Assembly (NCBI RefSeq): GCF_900182925.1
Contig: NZ_LT900024.1
Span: forward strand, 1,364,001 to 1,428,000
Direction of reading: 5' to 3'
DNA length: 64,000 nucleotides
Source: Psychrobacter sp. LV10R520-6
Lineage (GTDB): Bacteria > Pseudomonadota > Gammaproteobacteria > Pseudomonadales > Moraxellaceae
Shown here: piece after piece, positions 44,397-54,274 of the stretch
Layout of the letters: the number at the start of each line of letters is the position of its first letter
How positions within the stretch are numbered: the stretch's first letter is position 1
The notes under the pieces: generated by a model
Databases searched by the model: none
Seen by the model: only the letters and a program-made list of their open reading frames with translations
What the model was told of the DNA's origin: nothing
Made by a program: the position numbers and the translations under genes

Positions 44397-46203
44397 AGGG
44401 ACCGATCAAATCAGGGTTATTTAGGGTAACAATCCACACTCTATCGCTAGTTCAACAGATGCGGAACCGGTAAGATAATTTAGGTGAAAATGGGTGTTTT
44501 AGTGAGCGGTTTTTGAGGGCGGAAAGCCCAGAAGTGTCAGCCAATCATTAACACATTTCCCGGTTAATGATTCATACGCAGAGACCCCTTTACGCTGCCC
44601 ATTACGACGTTCGCGCAGGTTATACCAAGCTTTAAATAATGCTAAGAAACCTTGATTAACGCCTTTCCTTGCATAAAGATAAGTTCGCAAGGTTGCGTTA
44701 AATCCTTCAATGGCACTTGATGCCATATGCCGAGTGTGGAGGAGTTGCTCTATTTTACGCATTATTTCAGTAATCTCTGTATTAATGAGTTCGCGGCCGA
44801 GTAAATAATACGCTCCCGCTATTTCGATTGTCACATCACGGCGCTTCCATGGATTCATTTTTTTTAGTTTCCTTTTACGTTCAATTATACGGCAGGTCAG
44901 TGAGATAACCGCATCAGAGTATTGGCATTGGAGCGCTGATAAACGTTGATATAATGCTGATGTTGCAGAGGTTAAGCCAATGAGTCGATTCTCTAGGTAG
45001 CATGCTACAGATTCGCAATCTCTGTGCTCGGTTTTGCGCAAGAGCGCGATTGCTTGACTAAGCAATCGCTGTGCGGCATCAGGTGTAATTAACTCTCCGC
45101 TCTTAAAATTAATACAGCAAAAAGCCTGGCGAATTTTTTGAACCGCTTGGCCTGCAAAAGTATACCGTTCAATGGCGTCAGTGCACCTTTTCTTAGCCCA
45201 ATCGAGTGATTTAGCCAAACTTCTCTTATTTTCAGGTGATGTTTTGAGGTGCTTCTTCTCAGCTTTGGCTTCGTAATCTATGTAGCGATAGGCTTTACGC
45301 GCAAGTTTCAATCTCGCTTTACTGGCTAAATAAACGGCGTGAAAAGCATCGTCACGCTGTTCTATTTCATCAAAAGTTATTTCAATACCTTTGGCTATCC
45401 CTTTTGCTCCATCTTTAACAACATGTTTAGGCGCCATGCCTTGCTCTTTAGCCTCACCAAGCACCCGAGCCCATGTTTCACCATCACGTGATGTTTCATG
45501 TGATAGCGAGAATAAATATCCACTATCAAGGTCAATGCCAGCCAAAACAGGATCGCCCTGACTAAACATTTCATCGATGGCAATACTTTCAATATTGGCT
45601 AATGGTACGGTTTTGTTAAATAATGCCGCGTTTTTTTGTGCTTCAATGATCACCCCTTGAATATAACCAAAACTAACGGAGCAGCCAGGGTAGATAATGG
45701 GAATTTGATCTTGAATGGCGCGAATAGAGTTGGCGGATGTAATGGATAAAGCGACGATAGCCCGACGTAACTGAAATTTATCGACAGCAACACTGACAAT
45801 GCAGTCTGATTTTTCCTTATCAGAAATTAACGCATTCAATGCTGCCTGCAGAGCATCACGTGCTGCGTAGACTGCTTTTCTGGAGATAGAAAAATCATTG
45901 GCTAAAGAAGTAATGTTGCCATGAGCTTGGCAACAGAGTGTTTTTGCGAGAAGATGCAATTTGTCTGAGGGTTTAAGTTGTGTTCGGTCAAGTATCGGCA
46001 TATTTTTTACTGTTATATAAACTGCTTTTGGCAGAGCAATTGGTTTAAATAACGTAGCTTGATCCCTCAGACTCTCCTTGTCAAAGTGTTGCCCAAGTTT
46101 GATTGGTTCCAAAGAAATTATTAAGTGATCAGGTTTATTTTTTCTTTTAACTTTTTAATACAGTTAGTTACTTATTTTTAGAAAACACCTAATCTGATCA
46201 TCA
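44397..46203 (-). mobile_element. Complete insertion sequence with a 537-aa DDE transposase
   Basis: Ends share the degenerate inverted repeat GATCAnATnAGG (44404 on the plus strand; complement at about 46187-46200). The outer boundaries are uncertain by about 5 bases. One long transposase gene fills it. Family not assigned. Confidence 0.7.
44499..46112 (-). CDS. DDE-type transposase, 537 aa, family not assigned
   Basis: An N-terminal HTH (SLANDFSISRKAVYAARDAL, about 65-85) precedes an RNase-H-like core with likely catalytic residues in IAIDEMFSQGDPVLAGID (first Asp), VVKDGAKGIAKGI (second Asp) and SSAIEGFNATLRTYLYARKG (Glu), separated by a long helical insertion (about 260-430). The C-terminal GFLALFKAWYNLRERRNGQRKG is typical of such transposases. 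Its last 46 codons are present again in the partial copy at 49821-50060. I cannot place it in a named IS family with confidence. Confidence 0.75.
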   Translation of the reverse strand: MEPIKLGQHFDKESLRDQATLFKPIALPKAVYITVKNMPILDRTQLKPSDKLHLLAKTLCCQAHGNITSLANDFSISRKAVYAARDALQAALNALISDKEKSDCIVSVAVDKFQLRRAIVALSITSANSIRAIQDQIPIIYPGCSVSFGYIQGVIIEAQKNAALFNKTVPLANIESIAIDEMFSQGDPVLAGIDLDSGYLFSLSHETSRDGETWARVLGEAKEQGMAPKHVVKDGAKGIAKGIEITFDEIEQRDDAFHAVYLASKARLKLARKAYRYIDYEAKAEKKHLKTSPENKRSLAKSLDWAKKRCTDAIERYTFAGQAVQKIRQAFCCINFKSGELITPDAAQRLLSQAIALLRKTEHRDCESVACYLENRLIGLTSATSALYQRLSALQCQYSDAVISLTCRIIERKRKLKKMNPWKRRDVTIEIAGAYYLLGRELINTEITEIMRKIEQLLHTRHMASSAIEGFNATLRTYLYARKGVNQGFLALFKAWYNLRERRNGQRKGVSAYESLTGKCVNDWLTLLGFPPSKTAH

Positions 46204-46508
46204 ATTTAATTCATTTGGTATTAATATGATCCGATTGTTTCCATCAGAATGAACGAGCTGAGATTGTCGCTTGAACGCACAAATTCTTGACCATTTGTGG
46301 AGATAAATTGCGCGTTTTATTAACATATAATTGTGCTTAAAAGGTTTGGCTGTCCCGCTTTTTCTGTTAGAAGGGTTAAGTCCATCTGCCAGACTCGGAC
46401 AAAGCGTTATCGTAACCAAGGCGCAAGTTGCACACTTGGAAACGCGGCATCAACAGCGCGCGAATGAGTCTTTGAGTCTGTTTAAATACATTTTAAGGAA
46501 CAGGTAAA
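46204..46508. other. Leader region of the ZIP gene
   Basis: A 305-base gap between the IS end and the ZIP gene. An open frame on the minus strand (46201-46419) has no resemblance to known proteins. The last 60 bases should hold the ZIP promoter and end with AAGGAACAGG as ribosome binding site. Confidence 0.5.
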
Positions 46509-47321
46509 ATGGTCGATTGGTTTTTGCAACTTTCTCCCGTGATGCAGGCTTTTCTCGCGACTTGTTTCACTTGGTTTGTAACAGCACTTGGCGCGAGTGT
46601 GGTCTTTTTTTTCAAAACCATCAACCGAAAGGTGATGGATGGCATGCTCGGCAGTGCGTCAGGGGTTATGATTGCAGCCAGTTTCTGGTCGCTGCTAGCC
46701 CCTGCCATTGAAATGGTGGAAGAAACAGGCGGGACCCCTTGGGTGCCTGCTCTCATAGGTTTTCTCACCGGTGGTGGTTTTCTTTGGTTGACCGATAAGA
46801 CTCTGCCTCACCTGCACCCTGGTTTTCCGACAAAAGAAGCTGAAGGCATAAAAACCAGTTGGCAACGTTCTGTGCTCTTGGTGCTAGCGATTACCCTCCA
46901 TAATATTCCTGAAGGTTTGGCGGTGGGTGTTGCCTTTGGTGCCGCTGCAGCAGGACATCCCGCAGCCTCAATCGGCGGGGCCATTGCGCTTGCTATCGGT
47001 ATTGGTATTCAGAATTTTCCAGAGGGGGCTGCGGTATCCGTGCCTCTCCGGCGAGAAGGGATGTCTAGGAAAAAGAGCTTTATGTATGGTCAGTTTTCCG
47101 GCATGGTCGAACCTGTTACCGGTGTGGTTGGCGCTTTGGCAGTTATCTATATGCAGCCTCTATTGCCTTATGCTCTGTCTTTTGCAGCAGGGGCGATGAT
47201 CTATGTTGTGGCAGAGGAGTTAATTCCGGAATCCCAGGCCGAAAAACATTCAGATATTGCCACCGTCGGGGTCATGGTAGGTTTTGCTCTCATGATGACT
47301 TTGGATGTCGCCCTCGGGTAA
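46509..47321 (+). CDS. ZIP-family metal transporter (GufA/ZupT-like)
   Basis: 270 residues, eight transmembrane segments. The paired metal-site motifs [11 protein letters not shown] (helix IV) and [12 protein letters not shown] (helix V) are diagnostic of ZIP transporters; the family takes up Zn(II) and sometimes other divalent cations into the cytoplasm. The sequence resembles the GufA branch more than E. coli ZupT. It is cargo of the composite unit and followed at once by a MITE whose ends resemble those in marine gammaproteobacteria. Good ribosome binding site AAGGA before the ATG. Confidence 0.9.
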   Translation: MVDWFLQLSPVMQAFLATCFTWFVTALGASVVFFFKTINRKVMDGMLGSASGVMIAASFWSLLAPAIEMVEETGGTPWVPALIGFLTGGGFLWLTDKTLPHLHPGFPTKEAEGIKTSWQRSVLLVLAITLHNIPEGLAVGVAFGAAAAGHPAASIGGAIALAIGIGIQNFPEGAAVSVPLRREGMSRKKSFMYGQFSGMVEPVTGVVGALAVIYMQPLLPYALSFAAGAMIYVVAEELIPESQAEKHSDIATVGVMVGFALMMTLDVALG

Positions 47322-47557
47322 TTATACCAAAGGAGCTAAAAGGGTGATTAGTCTTAGTAGTTAAAATTAACCTACCTGCGTGGTGAGTATTATGCAAAAC
47401 GTCGTGTTCTTTACCACTTCGTGGCCCGCTAAGACTGTTCAACATCGTGGCAGAGGATTTTGTGCAGTGAGAATAACTATCACCTGCAACTAAGACCTTG
47501 CTAGTGCGCGTTTTTCCTGCCTAAACCTTGTTTTCTTCATTAATTCTTTTGGTATAA
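47322..47557. mobile_element. MITE with TTATACCAAA inverted ends
   Basis: A 236-base element with inverted ends TTATACCAAAGGAGCTAA (47322) and, on the other strand, TTATACCAAAAGAATTAA (47557): 10 identical bases then partial similarity. No protein. It begins one base after the ZIP stop codon. From memory similar short elements are common in Shewanella and Alteromonas relatives, which would support a marine donor. Confidence 0.65.
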
Positions 47558-47943
47558 CGTTAATATAGCTTTCAAAATCAATTTCTAAGGTGTATAAAGT
47601 GTACAAATCGTTTTAATAATTCAACGATTCTTACATGCTATCTCTACAAATAGCATCAGCGATTTACTATCCAAGTCTGATTAACTGATTGTTTATAATA
47701 TTAGTATTATAGACAGCTTTATTAATGATACCAAGATTGCATATTATTAACTATGCCGCCTCATAGCGAACCAGGTCAATAAGCGCTCCTAGATTGTGTA
47801 GAAAAAATCAGTGATAGCAGAACGTTTGATTAAGTCATCGTTAACTATTGGAATTTACAACAAAGACTTATTCTTGATTTTAACCCACCAGATTAATTAG
47901 ATTTCCTAGATTAGGGCGTTAGCGCTCAATAAGCGAGTACACA
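47558..47943. other. Gap upstream of the SulP gene
   Basis: 386 AT-rich bases with presumably the sulP promoter. A GTTTATAATATTAGTATTATA segment-like AT-rich inverted stretch lies near 47690-47715. No gene or further IS end recognised. Confidence 0.5.
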
Positions 47944-49641
47944 TTGTTTTCAGCATTAAGAAAATCCTTAGCAAGCAAAATAACACTTTCAGATATTCAA
48001 GAGAATATTCTGTCAGGGTTAGCTGTCGGCGTTATTGCGCTTCCGTTATCGATGGCGTTAGCCATTGCAAGTGGTGTCCCACCTCAGCATGGACTGTACA
48101 CGGCTATTGTCGCCGGCATTGTTATTGCCCTGAGTGGCGGTTCTAAAGTGAATATATCAGGCCCCACTGCGGCATTTGTCGTTGTGTTATTGCCAATTGT
48201 TCAGCAGTTTGGCATAGGGGGACTGCTCGTTAGTGGTTTTATGGCTGGTATCATTATGATATTGATGGGGGTTGGCAAGCTCGGCAAGCTTATTGAGATT
48301 GTTCCCTACCCGGTCATTATCGGATTCACAGCCGGTATTGGTGTTGTTATCGGTACATTGCAGATAAAAGATTTTTTAGGGCTCAACATAGAAGCGCTAA
48401 ATGGGGACTATCTGGATAAGCTTTTATTGATAGTGTCTTCATTACCCACCATCAACTGGCAAGAATTGTTAATTGGTGCACTCACTATTACCACATTGTT
48501 ACTCTGGCCTCGCATGCGATCCAAAATACCGGGACATCTGATCGCACTCCTTGTAGGCTCCATCTCTGCATGGTTATTTAGCCTGTTAAGTCAAGATTTT
48601 TCTGTTGCAACCATTGCCAGTCGATTTCACTATGAAATCAATGGTCTAATTGGTGATGGCATCCCGGCAATTTTGCCGGCATTTGAGTGGCCATGGAATT
48701 TACCCGACGCCAACGGTAATCCCATTGGCTTGAGTTTTGCTCTTATCAAAATGCTATTACCCGCTGCGATTACCATTGCAATATTAGGCGCACTTGAATC
48801 ATTGTTATGTGCAGTCGTCGCTGATGGTATGTCAGGCAAAAAACATAATCCCAATGACGAGCTTATCGGGCAGGGGATTGGCAATATGATTGTCCCGTTA
48901 TTTGGTGGCATACCTGCAACCGCAGCCATTGCCCGCACCGCTGCTAACATTAAAGCTGGCGGGAATTTACCGCTCTCATCCGTAGTACACAGTTTGTTTA
49001 TTCTTGGTTCAATACTAGCGCTTACGCCTTTACTGGCTTATATCCCGATGGCGTCAATGGCGGCTTTATTATTGGTAGTAGCATGGAATATGAGTGAAGC
49101 GAAACACTTTATTCGCACTATTAAAGTCGCGCCAAGGGATGATGTTATTGTATTGATTTTATGTTTTTCACTGACGGTACTCTTTGATATGACGGTTGCT
49201 GTTGCGGTGGGAATGGGATTATCCGCTCTGCTGTTTATCCGCAAAAGTATTACGCTGACCAAGACAACCGAAATAGAAAAAAACCATGAACTCCACGGTG
49301 AGCTCGCTGATAATATTGTCATCTATGATATTAACGGGCCATTATTTTTCGGATCTGCGCAAAAAGCGCTGCAAAGTATTTCCATTGTTACGCCGGATCT
49401 TCGCGTTGTTATACTGGATATGTCTGAGGTTAATATGCTTGATATGAGTGCAATTGTCACCATGGAATCGATTAAGGATAGTCTTGCCAGACAACATATA
49501 GGATTAGTTATTAATAACTTAGAACCAAGAATGGTGGTGAAATTACGCCGTGCTGGAGTCCGCTATAAACCGGGGAAAATTCAATTCTCGCGGACAATCA
49601 AAGAGGCTGTGGCCATCGCTAATGAAATGATCTCGCAATAA
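47944..49641 (+). CDS. SulP-family anion transporter with STAS domain
   Basis: 565 residues: a 10-14-helix transport domain (ALPLSMALAIASGVPPQHGLYTA and the SGPTAAFVVV block are SulP signatures) and a C-terminal STAS domain (about 455-560, VVILDMSEVNMLDMSAIVTMESI). The family moves sulfate, bicarbonate or other anions. No upstream ATG exists: a stop at 47920 precedes the frame and TTG at 47944 is the first start-like codon that keeps the N-terminus. It is cargo of the composite unit; whether it works with the ZIP transporter (for example bicarbonate and metal for carbonic anhydrase) is open. Confidence 0.9.
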   Translation: MFSALRKSLASKITLSDIQENILSGLAVGVIALPLSMALAIASGVPPQHGLYTAIVAGIVIALSGGSKVNISGPTAAFVVVLLPIVQQFGIGGLLVSGFMAGIIMILMGVGKLGKLIEIVPYPVIIGFTAGIGVVIGTLQIKDFLGLNIEALNGDYLDKLLLIVSSLPTINWQELLIGALTITTLLLWPRMRSKIPGHLIALLVGSISAWLFSLLSQDFSVATIASRFHYEINGLIGDGIPAILPAFEWPWNLPDANGNPIGLSFALIKMLLPAAITIAILGALESLLCAVVADGMSGKKHNPNDELIGQGIGNMIVPLFGGIPATAAIARTAANIKAGGNLPLSSVVHSLFILGSILALTPLLAYIPMASMAALLLVVAWNMSEAKHFIRTIKVAPRDDVIVLILCFSLTVLFDMTVAVAVGMGLSALLFIRKSITLTKTTEIEKNHELHGELADNIVIYDINGPLFFGSAQKALQSISIVTPDLRVVILDMSEVNMLDMSAIVTMESIKDSLARQHIGLVINNLEPRMVVKLRRAGVRYKPGKIQFSRTIKEAVAIANEMISQ

Positions 49642-49820
49642 TACTTATTCTTGAACATTATCGGGGCGCATTCTCGTTTGCTTTAGCGGCGAGTTAAGCC
49701 TTGTGTCAAATGATTAAAATATAATACAACCCATTTCCCTTACCAAAAATCAATAACAACATGATATAAAATGGTTTTCTGATTTATCTATCCACGTTAG
49801 AATAAAAAATAGGCTTATAA

Positions 49821-50060
49821 AGGGACCGATCAAATCAGGGTTATTTAGGGTAACAATCCACACTCTATCGCCAGTTCAACAAATGCGGAACCGGTAAGAT
49901 AATCTAGGTGAAAATGGGTGTTTTAGTGAGCGGTTTTTGAGGGAGGAAAGCCCAGAAGTGTCAGCCAATCATTAACACATTTCCCGGTTAATGATTCATA
50001 CGCAGAGACCCCTTTACGCTGCCCATTACGACGTTCGCGCAGGTTATACCAAGCTTTAAA
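49821..50060 (+). repeat. Partial second copy of the IS (left 240 bases)
   Basis: Direct repeat of 44397-44636 with four mismatches. It contains the IS end and the last 46 codons of its transposase gene read on the minus strand. At 50061 it stops abruptly in the DUF1275 gene. Confidence 0.93.
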
Positions 50061-50308
50061 GAGGTTTTCCCAATTACAAACCCACTTAATATCGCCCCTG
50101 CCAAAAATGACAGTAACGACGCGCCAATATATAAAATACTGCGAGCATCAAAATGCGCGATGGCAGCTGAAAACAAACTGACATTACCGGTGACATGCGA
50201 TACGGACAGGTTGGTAAAGCCCATTAACGCAGCGGTATTAACGCAGCCGGCACTAAATGCCAATACCGCGCCGCCCCACAGTATCCATTTCGGTAGTTTG
50301 GTTATCAT
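50061..50308 (-). pseudogene. DUF1275 (YoaK-like) gene, 5' piece
   Basis: From the ATG at 50308 (AGGCGG ribosome binding site) the minus strand encodes about 82 native residues: MITKLPKWILWGGAVLAFSA, CVNTAALMGFTNLSVSHVTGNVSL and FLAGAILSGFVIGKTS, the typical N-terminal half of DUF1275 proteins (AGxxNxxxL...HxTGN). It then runs into the partial IS copy. The promoter and start are intact, so a truncated membrane peptide could still be made. Confidence 0.9.
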
Positions 50309-50371
50309 ATCCGCCGCCTAATAGCTCATCATCCGAAAAAGCCTATAGTATAACTGAAAAAGGTTATAACG

Positions 50372-50401
50372 AAAAAAGACAGCCGATTGGCTGCCTTTTT
50401 T
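50372..50401 (-). terminator. Rho-independent terminator of fabI (possibly bidirectional)
   Basis: AAAAAAGACAGCC-GATT-GGCTGCCTTTTTT: a strong stem with one non-Watson-Crick pair and T runs on both strands. It lies 80 bases after the fabI stop on the minus strand. Confidence 0.82.
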
Positions 50402-50480
50402 CGTTATTTATCCATACAACAACATATAACAACGGGTGGTTGAGCATTAGTGATTAATTACCAACGGCTAACCACTTAAT

Positions 50481-51290
50481 TTACTTATCTTGTTCATCTA
50501 GCATCATTAACTGCTCACTGATGGCCACGGTATTGAAGCCGGCATCAACAAACATAATCTCACCAGTGATACCAGACGCCCACGGCGATAGCAAGAATAG
50601 CGCGGCATTACCCACTTCCATTTGACTAATATTACGCTGTAGTGGTGCAATTTTTTCACTGATATCGAGCATCTTACGGAATGACTTAATACCGCTAGCC
50701 GCAAGCGTTCGAATAGGACCTGCTGAGATGGCATTAACGCGAATACCTTCACCGCCCATTGATGTCGCTAAATATCTTACACTGGCCTCTAAACTGGCCT
50801 TTGCCATACCCATGACATTATAGTTTGGCAAGACTGAGATACTACCTTCATAAGTCAGAGTCAACATAGAACCGTGACGCATTGCTAGTAGTTCGCGGGC
50901 TTCTTTGGCCAAAGCGACAAAGCTATAGCTTGAAATATCATGGGCAATTTGACTGCCCTCGCGAGTGGTAGCACTGGTAAAATCACCATTGAGCTGATCC
51001 ATCGGAGCAAAGCCAATCGCATGTACGACGCCATCAATACCATCGCCCCAATGCGCCGTTACTTGCTCAAAACAGGCGGCAATAGAATCATCCGAGGCCA
51101 CATCACACTCAAGTACCAGATCGGCCTCAAATTTTTCGGCTGCCATATCCACGCGCTTTTTAATTTTATCGTTAGGATAAGTTAGGATTAAAGATGCTCC
51201 TTCACGATGCAGCGCTTCAGCGATAGCCCATGCGATAGAGAGTTTGCTGGCGATGCCGGTAACGACAAAGCGTTGTCCTTGGAGTAGCAT
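50481..51290 (-). CDS. fabI: Enoyl-[acyl-carrier-protein] reductase (NADH)
   Basis: 269 residues. The NADH-binding [16 protein letters not shown] loop and the catalytic [22 protein letters not shown] region (Tyr and Lys of the Y-x6-K motif) are those of FabI, which reduces enoyl-ACP in the last step of each fatty-acid elongation cycle. Length equals the usual 260-270. The position after TLTY is EGS where most FabI have LGA, a mild variation. Single gene with its own terminator; target of triclosan and isoniazid-type inhibitors in other species. Confidence 0.95.
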   Translation of the reverse strand: MLLQGQRFVVTGIASKLSIAWAIAEALHREGASLILTYPNDKIKKRVDMAAEKFEADLVLECDVASDDSIAACFEQVTAHWGDGIDGVVHAIGFAPMDQLNGDFTSATTREGSQIAHDISSYSFVALAKEARELLAMRHGSMLTLTYEGSISVLPNYNVMGMAKASLEASVRYLATSMGGEGIRVNAISAGPIRTLAASGIKSFRKMLDISEKIAPLQRNISQMEVGNAALFLLSPWASGITGEIMFVDAGFNTVAISEQLMMLDEQDK

Positions 51291-51609
51291 AATAGTTCCT
51301 TGTGGATCGATCGAATATATACAAGTTATATTCGATATGATAAATAAACACTGCTAAATTGCAGCGAAATAAAGCGATAAAAAAACGTCTTATTATACAC
51401 GAATCATATTAAGTAAACAGTCGTAAACTATTATAGGTAATTAGGGACAATCCCTGATTAAAGCACTTAGCCTTGTCCATAACGGTATGAAGTTGAGCAA
51501 AGTTCACGTATAATTACAGCCCTTCCCAGCTTGCACAATTTTTATAAGAATCCTTTACAACCGTTGTTTATAAACAAGGATTTAGCGTTAAGCTACACCC
51601 ACATTTTGG

Positions 51610-52221
51610 ATGGCTGCCAAACTTATGAGTAATACCCCAACCATAACATCAGATTACCAAGAGAGCATCGAGTCCTATCGTCAACTGATTACTTCAACCG
51701 GCGAAGACCTAGAGCGCCCGGGTCTTGGAGATACTCCCATGCGCGCGGCAAAAGCTTTTGCTCACTTGACCAAAGGCTATCATCAAAGCTTGGATAAGGT
51801 TGTCAATGACGCGTTGTTCCCATCGACCAATCGTGAGCTGGTACTGGTACAAAACATTGAATTTTATTCGTTATGTGAGCACCATATGCTGCCCTTTCAT
51901 GGTATCGCACATGTGGGCTATTTGCCAAATGGACAAGTATTAGGCTTATCAAAATTTGCTCGTATCGTAGACATGTTTGCTCGTCGTTTGCAAGTTCAAG
52001 AAAACTTAAGCGAACAAGTTGCACAGACCATTATGGATGTGACCGGCTGTCGCGGCGTGGCGGTAGTGATGGATGCGTCTCACATGTGTATGATGATGCG
52101 CGGTGTCAGTAAACAACATACAACCACACGTACGACGGCTATGCTAGGTGAATTTGTTCATGACAATCAATCACGTATGGAGTTTTTGAGCGCGATACCT
52201 AGACGGCAACCGGCTTTTTAA
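51610..52221 (+). CDS. folE: GTP cyclohydrolase I
   Basis: 203 residues. The zinc-binding and catalytic blocks [15 protein letters not shown] and [16 protein letters not shown] contain the conserved Cys and His ligands; [20 protein letters not shown] is also characteristic. It converts GTP to dihydroneopterin triphosphate, first step of folate synthesis. Two in-frame starts (51610 and 51625) are possible; neither has a strong ribosome binding site. A terminator follows. With folM near the left end the window has two pterin genes, but not linked. Confidence 0.95.
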   Translation: MAAKLMSNTPTITSDYQESIESYRQLITSTGEDLERPGLGDTPMRAAKAFAHLTKGYHQSLDKVVNDALFPSTNRELVLVQNIEFYSLCEHHMLPFHGIAHVGYLPNGQVLGLSKFARIVDMFARRLQVQENLSEQVAQTIMDVTGCRGVAVVMDASHMCMMMRGVSKQHTTTRTTAMLGEFVHDNQSRMEFLSAIPRRQPAF

Positions 52222-52252
52222 TTTTAAAAATAATAGAACAAAGAATAAATTC

Positions 52253-52278
52253 AAGGATGCATGAGCGTCCTTTTTTTT
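52253..52278 (+). terminator. Rho-independent terminator of folE
   Basis: AAGGATGC-ATGA-GCGTCCTT with one G-T pair, followed by a T run. Confidence 0.85.
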
Positions 52279-52449
52279 GGTTAATTTTTAAGTCTATTTG
52301 ACTGTTCTTGACTCTCTTACAAACTGTTCAAAAGTCATTGATCACTATCAAAAGCTTTAACTCTAATAAGAATATTACTGATCTCAGAAATAAGTCTCAG
52401 AGCTTTTTAAAAAACTAGACTGGCTTTATTACTATCGCTAAATCTGTTT

Positions 52450-52689
52450 TTAGGCATAATTAGGATTCTCTATTTTAGTAAACCAAGCGTCGCAATAGTC
52501 ATTTGTAATAGCGCTGAAGCATACGCGTATACCTTCATCATCCATTGTGACATACCAACGATCATCATTGCATCCTGTCAATAATTCAAAGTATTTTCCG
52601 CTCACAAACTTGCCTACAATGTAGGTCCTTCCTGCTACATAACAGTCATTACCGTCCGTGCACAGGAGTTCATCTCCAGTCTTTATCAT
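52450..52689 (-). CDS. Small hypothetical protein (79 aa)
   Basis: 79 residues beginning MIKTGDELLCTDGNDCYVAG, with RTYIVGKFVSGKYFEL further on. The pattern of short beta strands (GDELLC, GRTYIVG, YFELLTG, WYVTMDDEG) suggests an SH3-like or phage-type small beta domain. Four cysteines. GGAGA lies before the ATG. No family recognised. Confidence 0.6.
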   Translation of the reverse strand: MIKTGDELLCTDGNDCYVAGRTYIVGKFVSGKYFELLTGCNDDRWYVTMDDEGIRVCFSAITNDYCDAWFTKIENPNYA

Positions 52690-53059
52690 ATTTTTTCTCC
52701 AATTTGTTTAGTGAATAGGCATTTGTGTCATGCCACATCGTCACTGATATTGACAATGTGATATTAAATGTCGTTATCCGTAAAACGGAGGCAATCATTA
52801 ATTTATAGGGTCTATATAATCGAATAGGGCCACTATAGGAGTATAGAGTACGCCAATTGCCTACAGAAAAAAATTGAGAAAGGGTTGAGCGGTCGAAAAT
52901 TCATGCTTAGCGGGATATTGATAAAAAGTGCTGAGGACGCACCGAGTTACTCCATTCTGGTTGACACCATCGCCACCGCAGAGCGCTGACAAAAAAAATC
53001 GCTCACCATGTTGGTGATTAGACACCGATGAGCGATCTTTGATTACAATGAAATAAAAT
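52690..53059. other. Gap with the msrAB terminator
   Basis: 370 bases; contains the promoter region of the 79-aa gene on its left and the terminator of msrAB on its right (52991-53036). A short stretch near 52930-52990 resembles no gene. Nothing else seen. Confidence 0.6.
52991..53036 (-). terminator. Rho-independent terminator of msrAB
   Basis: On the minus strand ATCGCTCA and TGAGCGAT pair around a loop that itself contains GGTG/CACC, followed by a T run. Confidence 0.82.
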
Positions 53060-54274
53060 TTAACTGGCAGATTTTACTTCGTCAATCCAGTTGCCGTAAC
53101 CTTCCTTTTCCATTTGCGCTAGCGGAATGAAACGCATTGCTGCTGAGTTCATGCAATAGCGCTTGCCTGTGGGTGCTGGACCATCATCAAATACGTGACC
53201 CACGTGCGAGTCAGCGTAGCGGCTACGAATTTCCGTAAGGGTCGAGAAGAAGCCTCGATCTGCCTTTTTAACTACCATGTCAGCGCCTAACGGGCGAGTG
53301 AAGCTCGGCCAGCCAGTTCCAGACTTGAATTGGTCACGAGAGGAATATAGCGGCTCACCCGATATCACGTCTACATACAGCCCAGGCTCTTTGTTATCCC
53401 AATAGGCGTTTTTGAAAGCGCGCTCGGTACCGTCTTCCTGAGTAACTTTATATTGCATGTCACTGAGTGACTTTTTCAGTTCCTCTTTTCCTGGCTTTAC
53501 AAACGTATCCGGATTGAAGCCTGCGCCTGCTTTAGCGTTTGAATTGTTACTTGAGACTTCCTGCTTTGTGCTGTCAGCGGTAGGTTTGAACTGACTGAAA
53601 TCCAGCTCATAGTTTTTACCATATACGCTTTCGATAAACTGGTAGCGACCAGAATTAAAGGTGTAATATTTGTAGCGTAATGGATTTTTCTTGTAGTAAT
53701 CCTGATGATACTCTTCAGCTGGATAGAAAGTACTTGCAGGGACAATCTCAATGACTACTGGCTTCTTGTACACTCCAGAGGCTTGCAGCGACTGCTTAGC
53801 CGCTTCTGCTATCTGCTTTTCTTGCGGATTATTATAAAAAATAGCTGGACGATACTGAGTGCCACGATCTACGAACTGACCTTTATCATCGGTAGGATCT
53901 GCGATTCGCCACAGGGCCTGCACTATACCGTTATAGCTGATCTTCTGTGGATCATAATATACTTGCGCAGCTTCAGTATGGCCAGTGCCACCTGCCGATA
54001 CCATGCTGTAGGTCGGGTTTTCAGTTTGGCCACCAGTGTAACCAGAGACCACTTCTACTACGCCAGGGATTTTTTCATAACCTGCTTCGACGCACCAAAA
54101 ACAGCCACCAGCTACCGTGGCCACTGCCAAGTTAGAATCTGTAGGCGCATAAGGGTTGGCTGCGGTAGGGTTCTTCACAGTAGTGCTATTTTCGGTGGAG
54201 GCACAGCCTGCGTAAAGAGCACTGCTCGCCACGATGGCCATACCAACGACTTTAGCTTGTAATTTAAAATTCAT
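53060..54274 (-). CDS. msrAB: Lipoprotein-type MsrA-MsrB fusion methionine sulfoxide reductase
   Basis: 404 residues. A signal peptide ends in a lipobox-like ALYAGC with Cys24, so the enzyme is probably exported and membrane-anchored. MsrA domain (about 50-210) has the catalytic Cys58 in [11 protein letters not shown]; MsrB domain (about 270-395) has [11 protein letters not shown] and the catalytic Cys in [11 protein letters not shown]. The zinc-binding CxxC pairs of many MsrB proteins are missing. It repairs both S- and R-methionine sulfoxides in envelope proteins. No thioredoxin-like N-terminal domain (as in Neisseria PilB) is present, so the electron donor is elsewhere. Confidence 0.92.
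   Translation of the reverse strand: MNFKLQAKVVGMAIVASSALYAGCASTENSTTVKNPTAANPYAPTDSNLAVATVAGGCFWCVEAGYEKIPGVVEVVSGYTGGQTENPTYSMVSAGGTGHTEAAQVYYDPQKISYNGIVQALWRIADPTDDKGQFVDRGTQYRPAIFYNNPQEKQIAEAAKQSLQASGVYKKPVVIEIVPASTFYPAEEYHQDYYKKNPLRYKYYTFNSGRYQFIESVYGKNYELDFSQFKPTADSTKQEVSSNNSNAKAGAGFNPDTFVKPGKEELKKSLSDMQYKVTQEDGTERAFKNAYWDNKEPGLYVDVISGEPLYSSRDQFKSGTGWPSFTRPLGADMVVKKADRGFFSTLTEIRSRYADSHVGHVFDDGPAPTGKRYCMNSAAMRFIPLAQMEKEGYGNWIDEVKSAS

Larger units (their letters stand above)
44397..50060. mobile_element. Composite-transposon-like unit carrying a ZIP and a SulP transporter
   Basis: The 5.66-kb unit starts with a complete IS (44397 to about 46203) and ends with a 240-base directly repeated copy of that IS's left part (49821-50060), 236 of 240 bases identical. 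Between them lie a ZIP-family transporter, a MITE and a SulP transporter. It interrupts the DUF1275 gene, whose middle piece ends at 44396 and 5' piece begins at 50061. About 60 bases of that gene, and most of the second IS copy, are missing at the right junction. Confidence 0.75.

Noticed and set aside
46201-46419. 72-aa minus-strand frame beside the IS
   Set aside because: No family resemblance, starts within the IS end and has no ribosome binding site; probably chance.
53705-54262. 185-aa plus-strand frame opposite msrAB
   Set aside because: Antisense shadow of the MsrAB gene with no recognisable motif.
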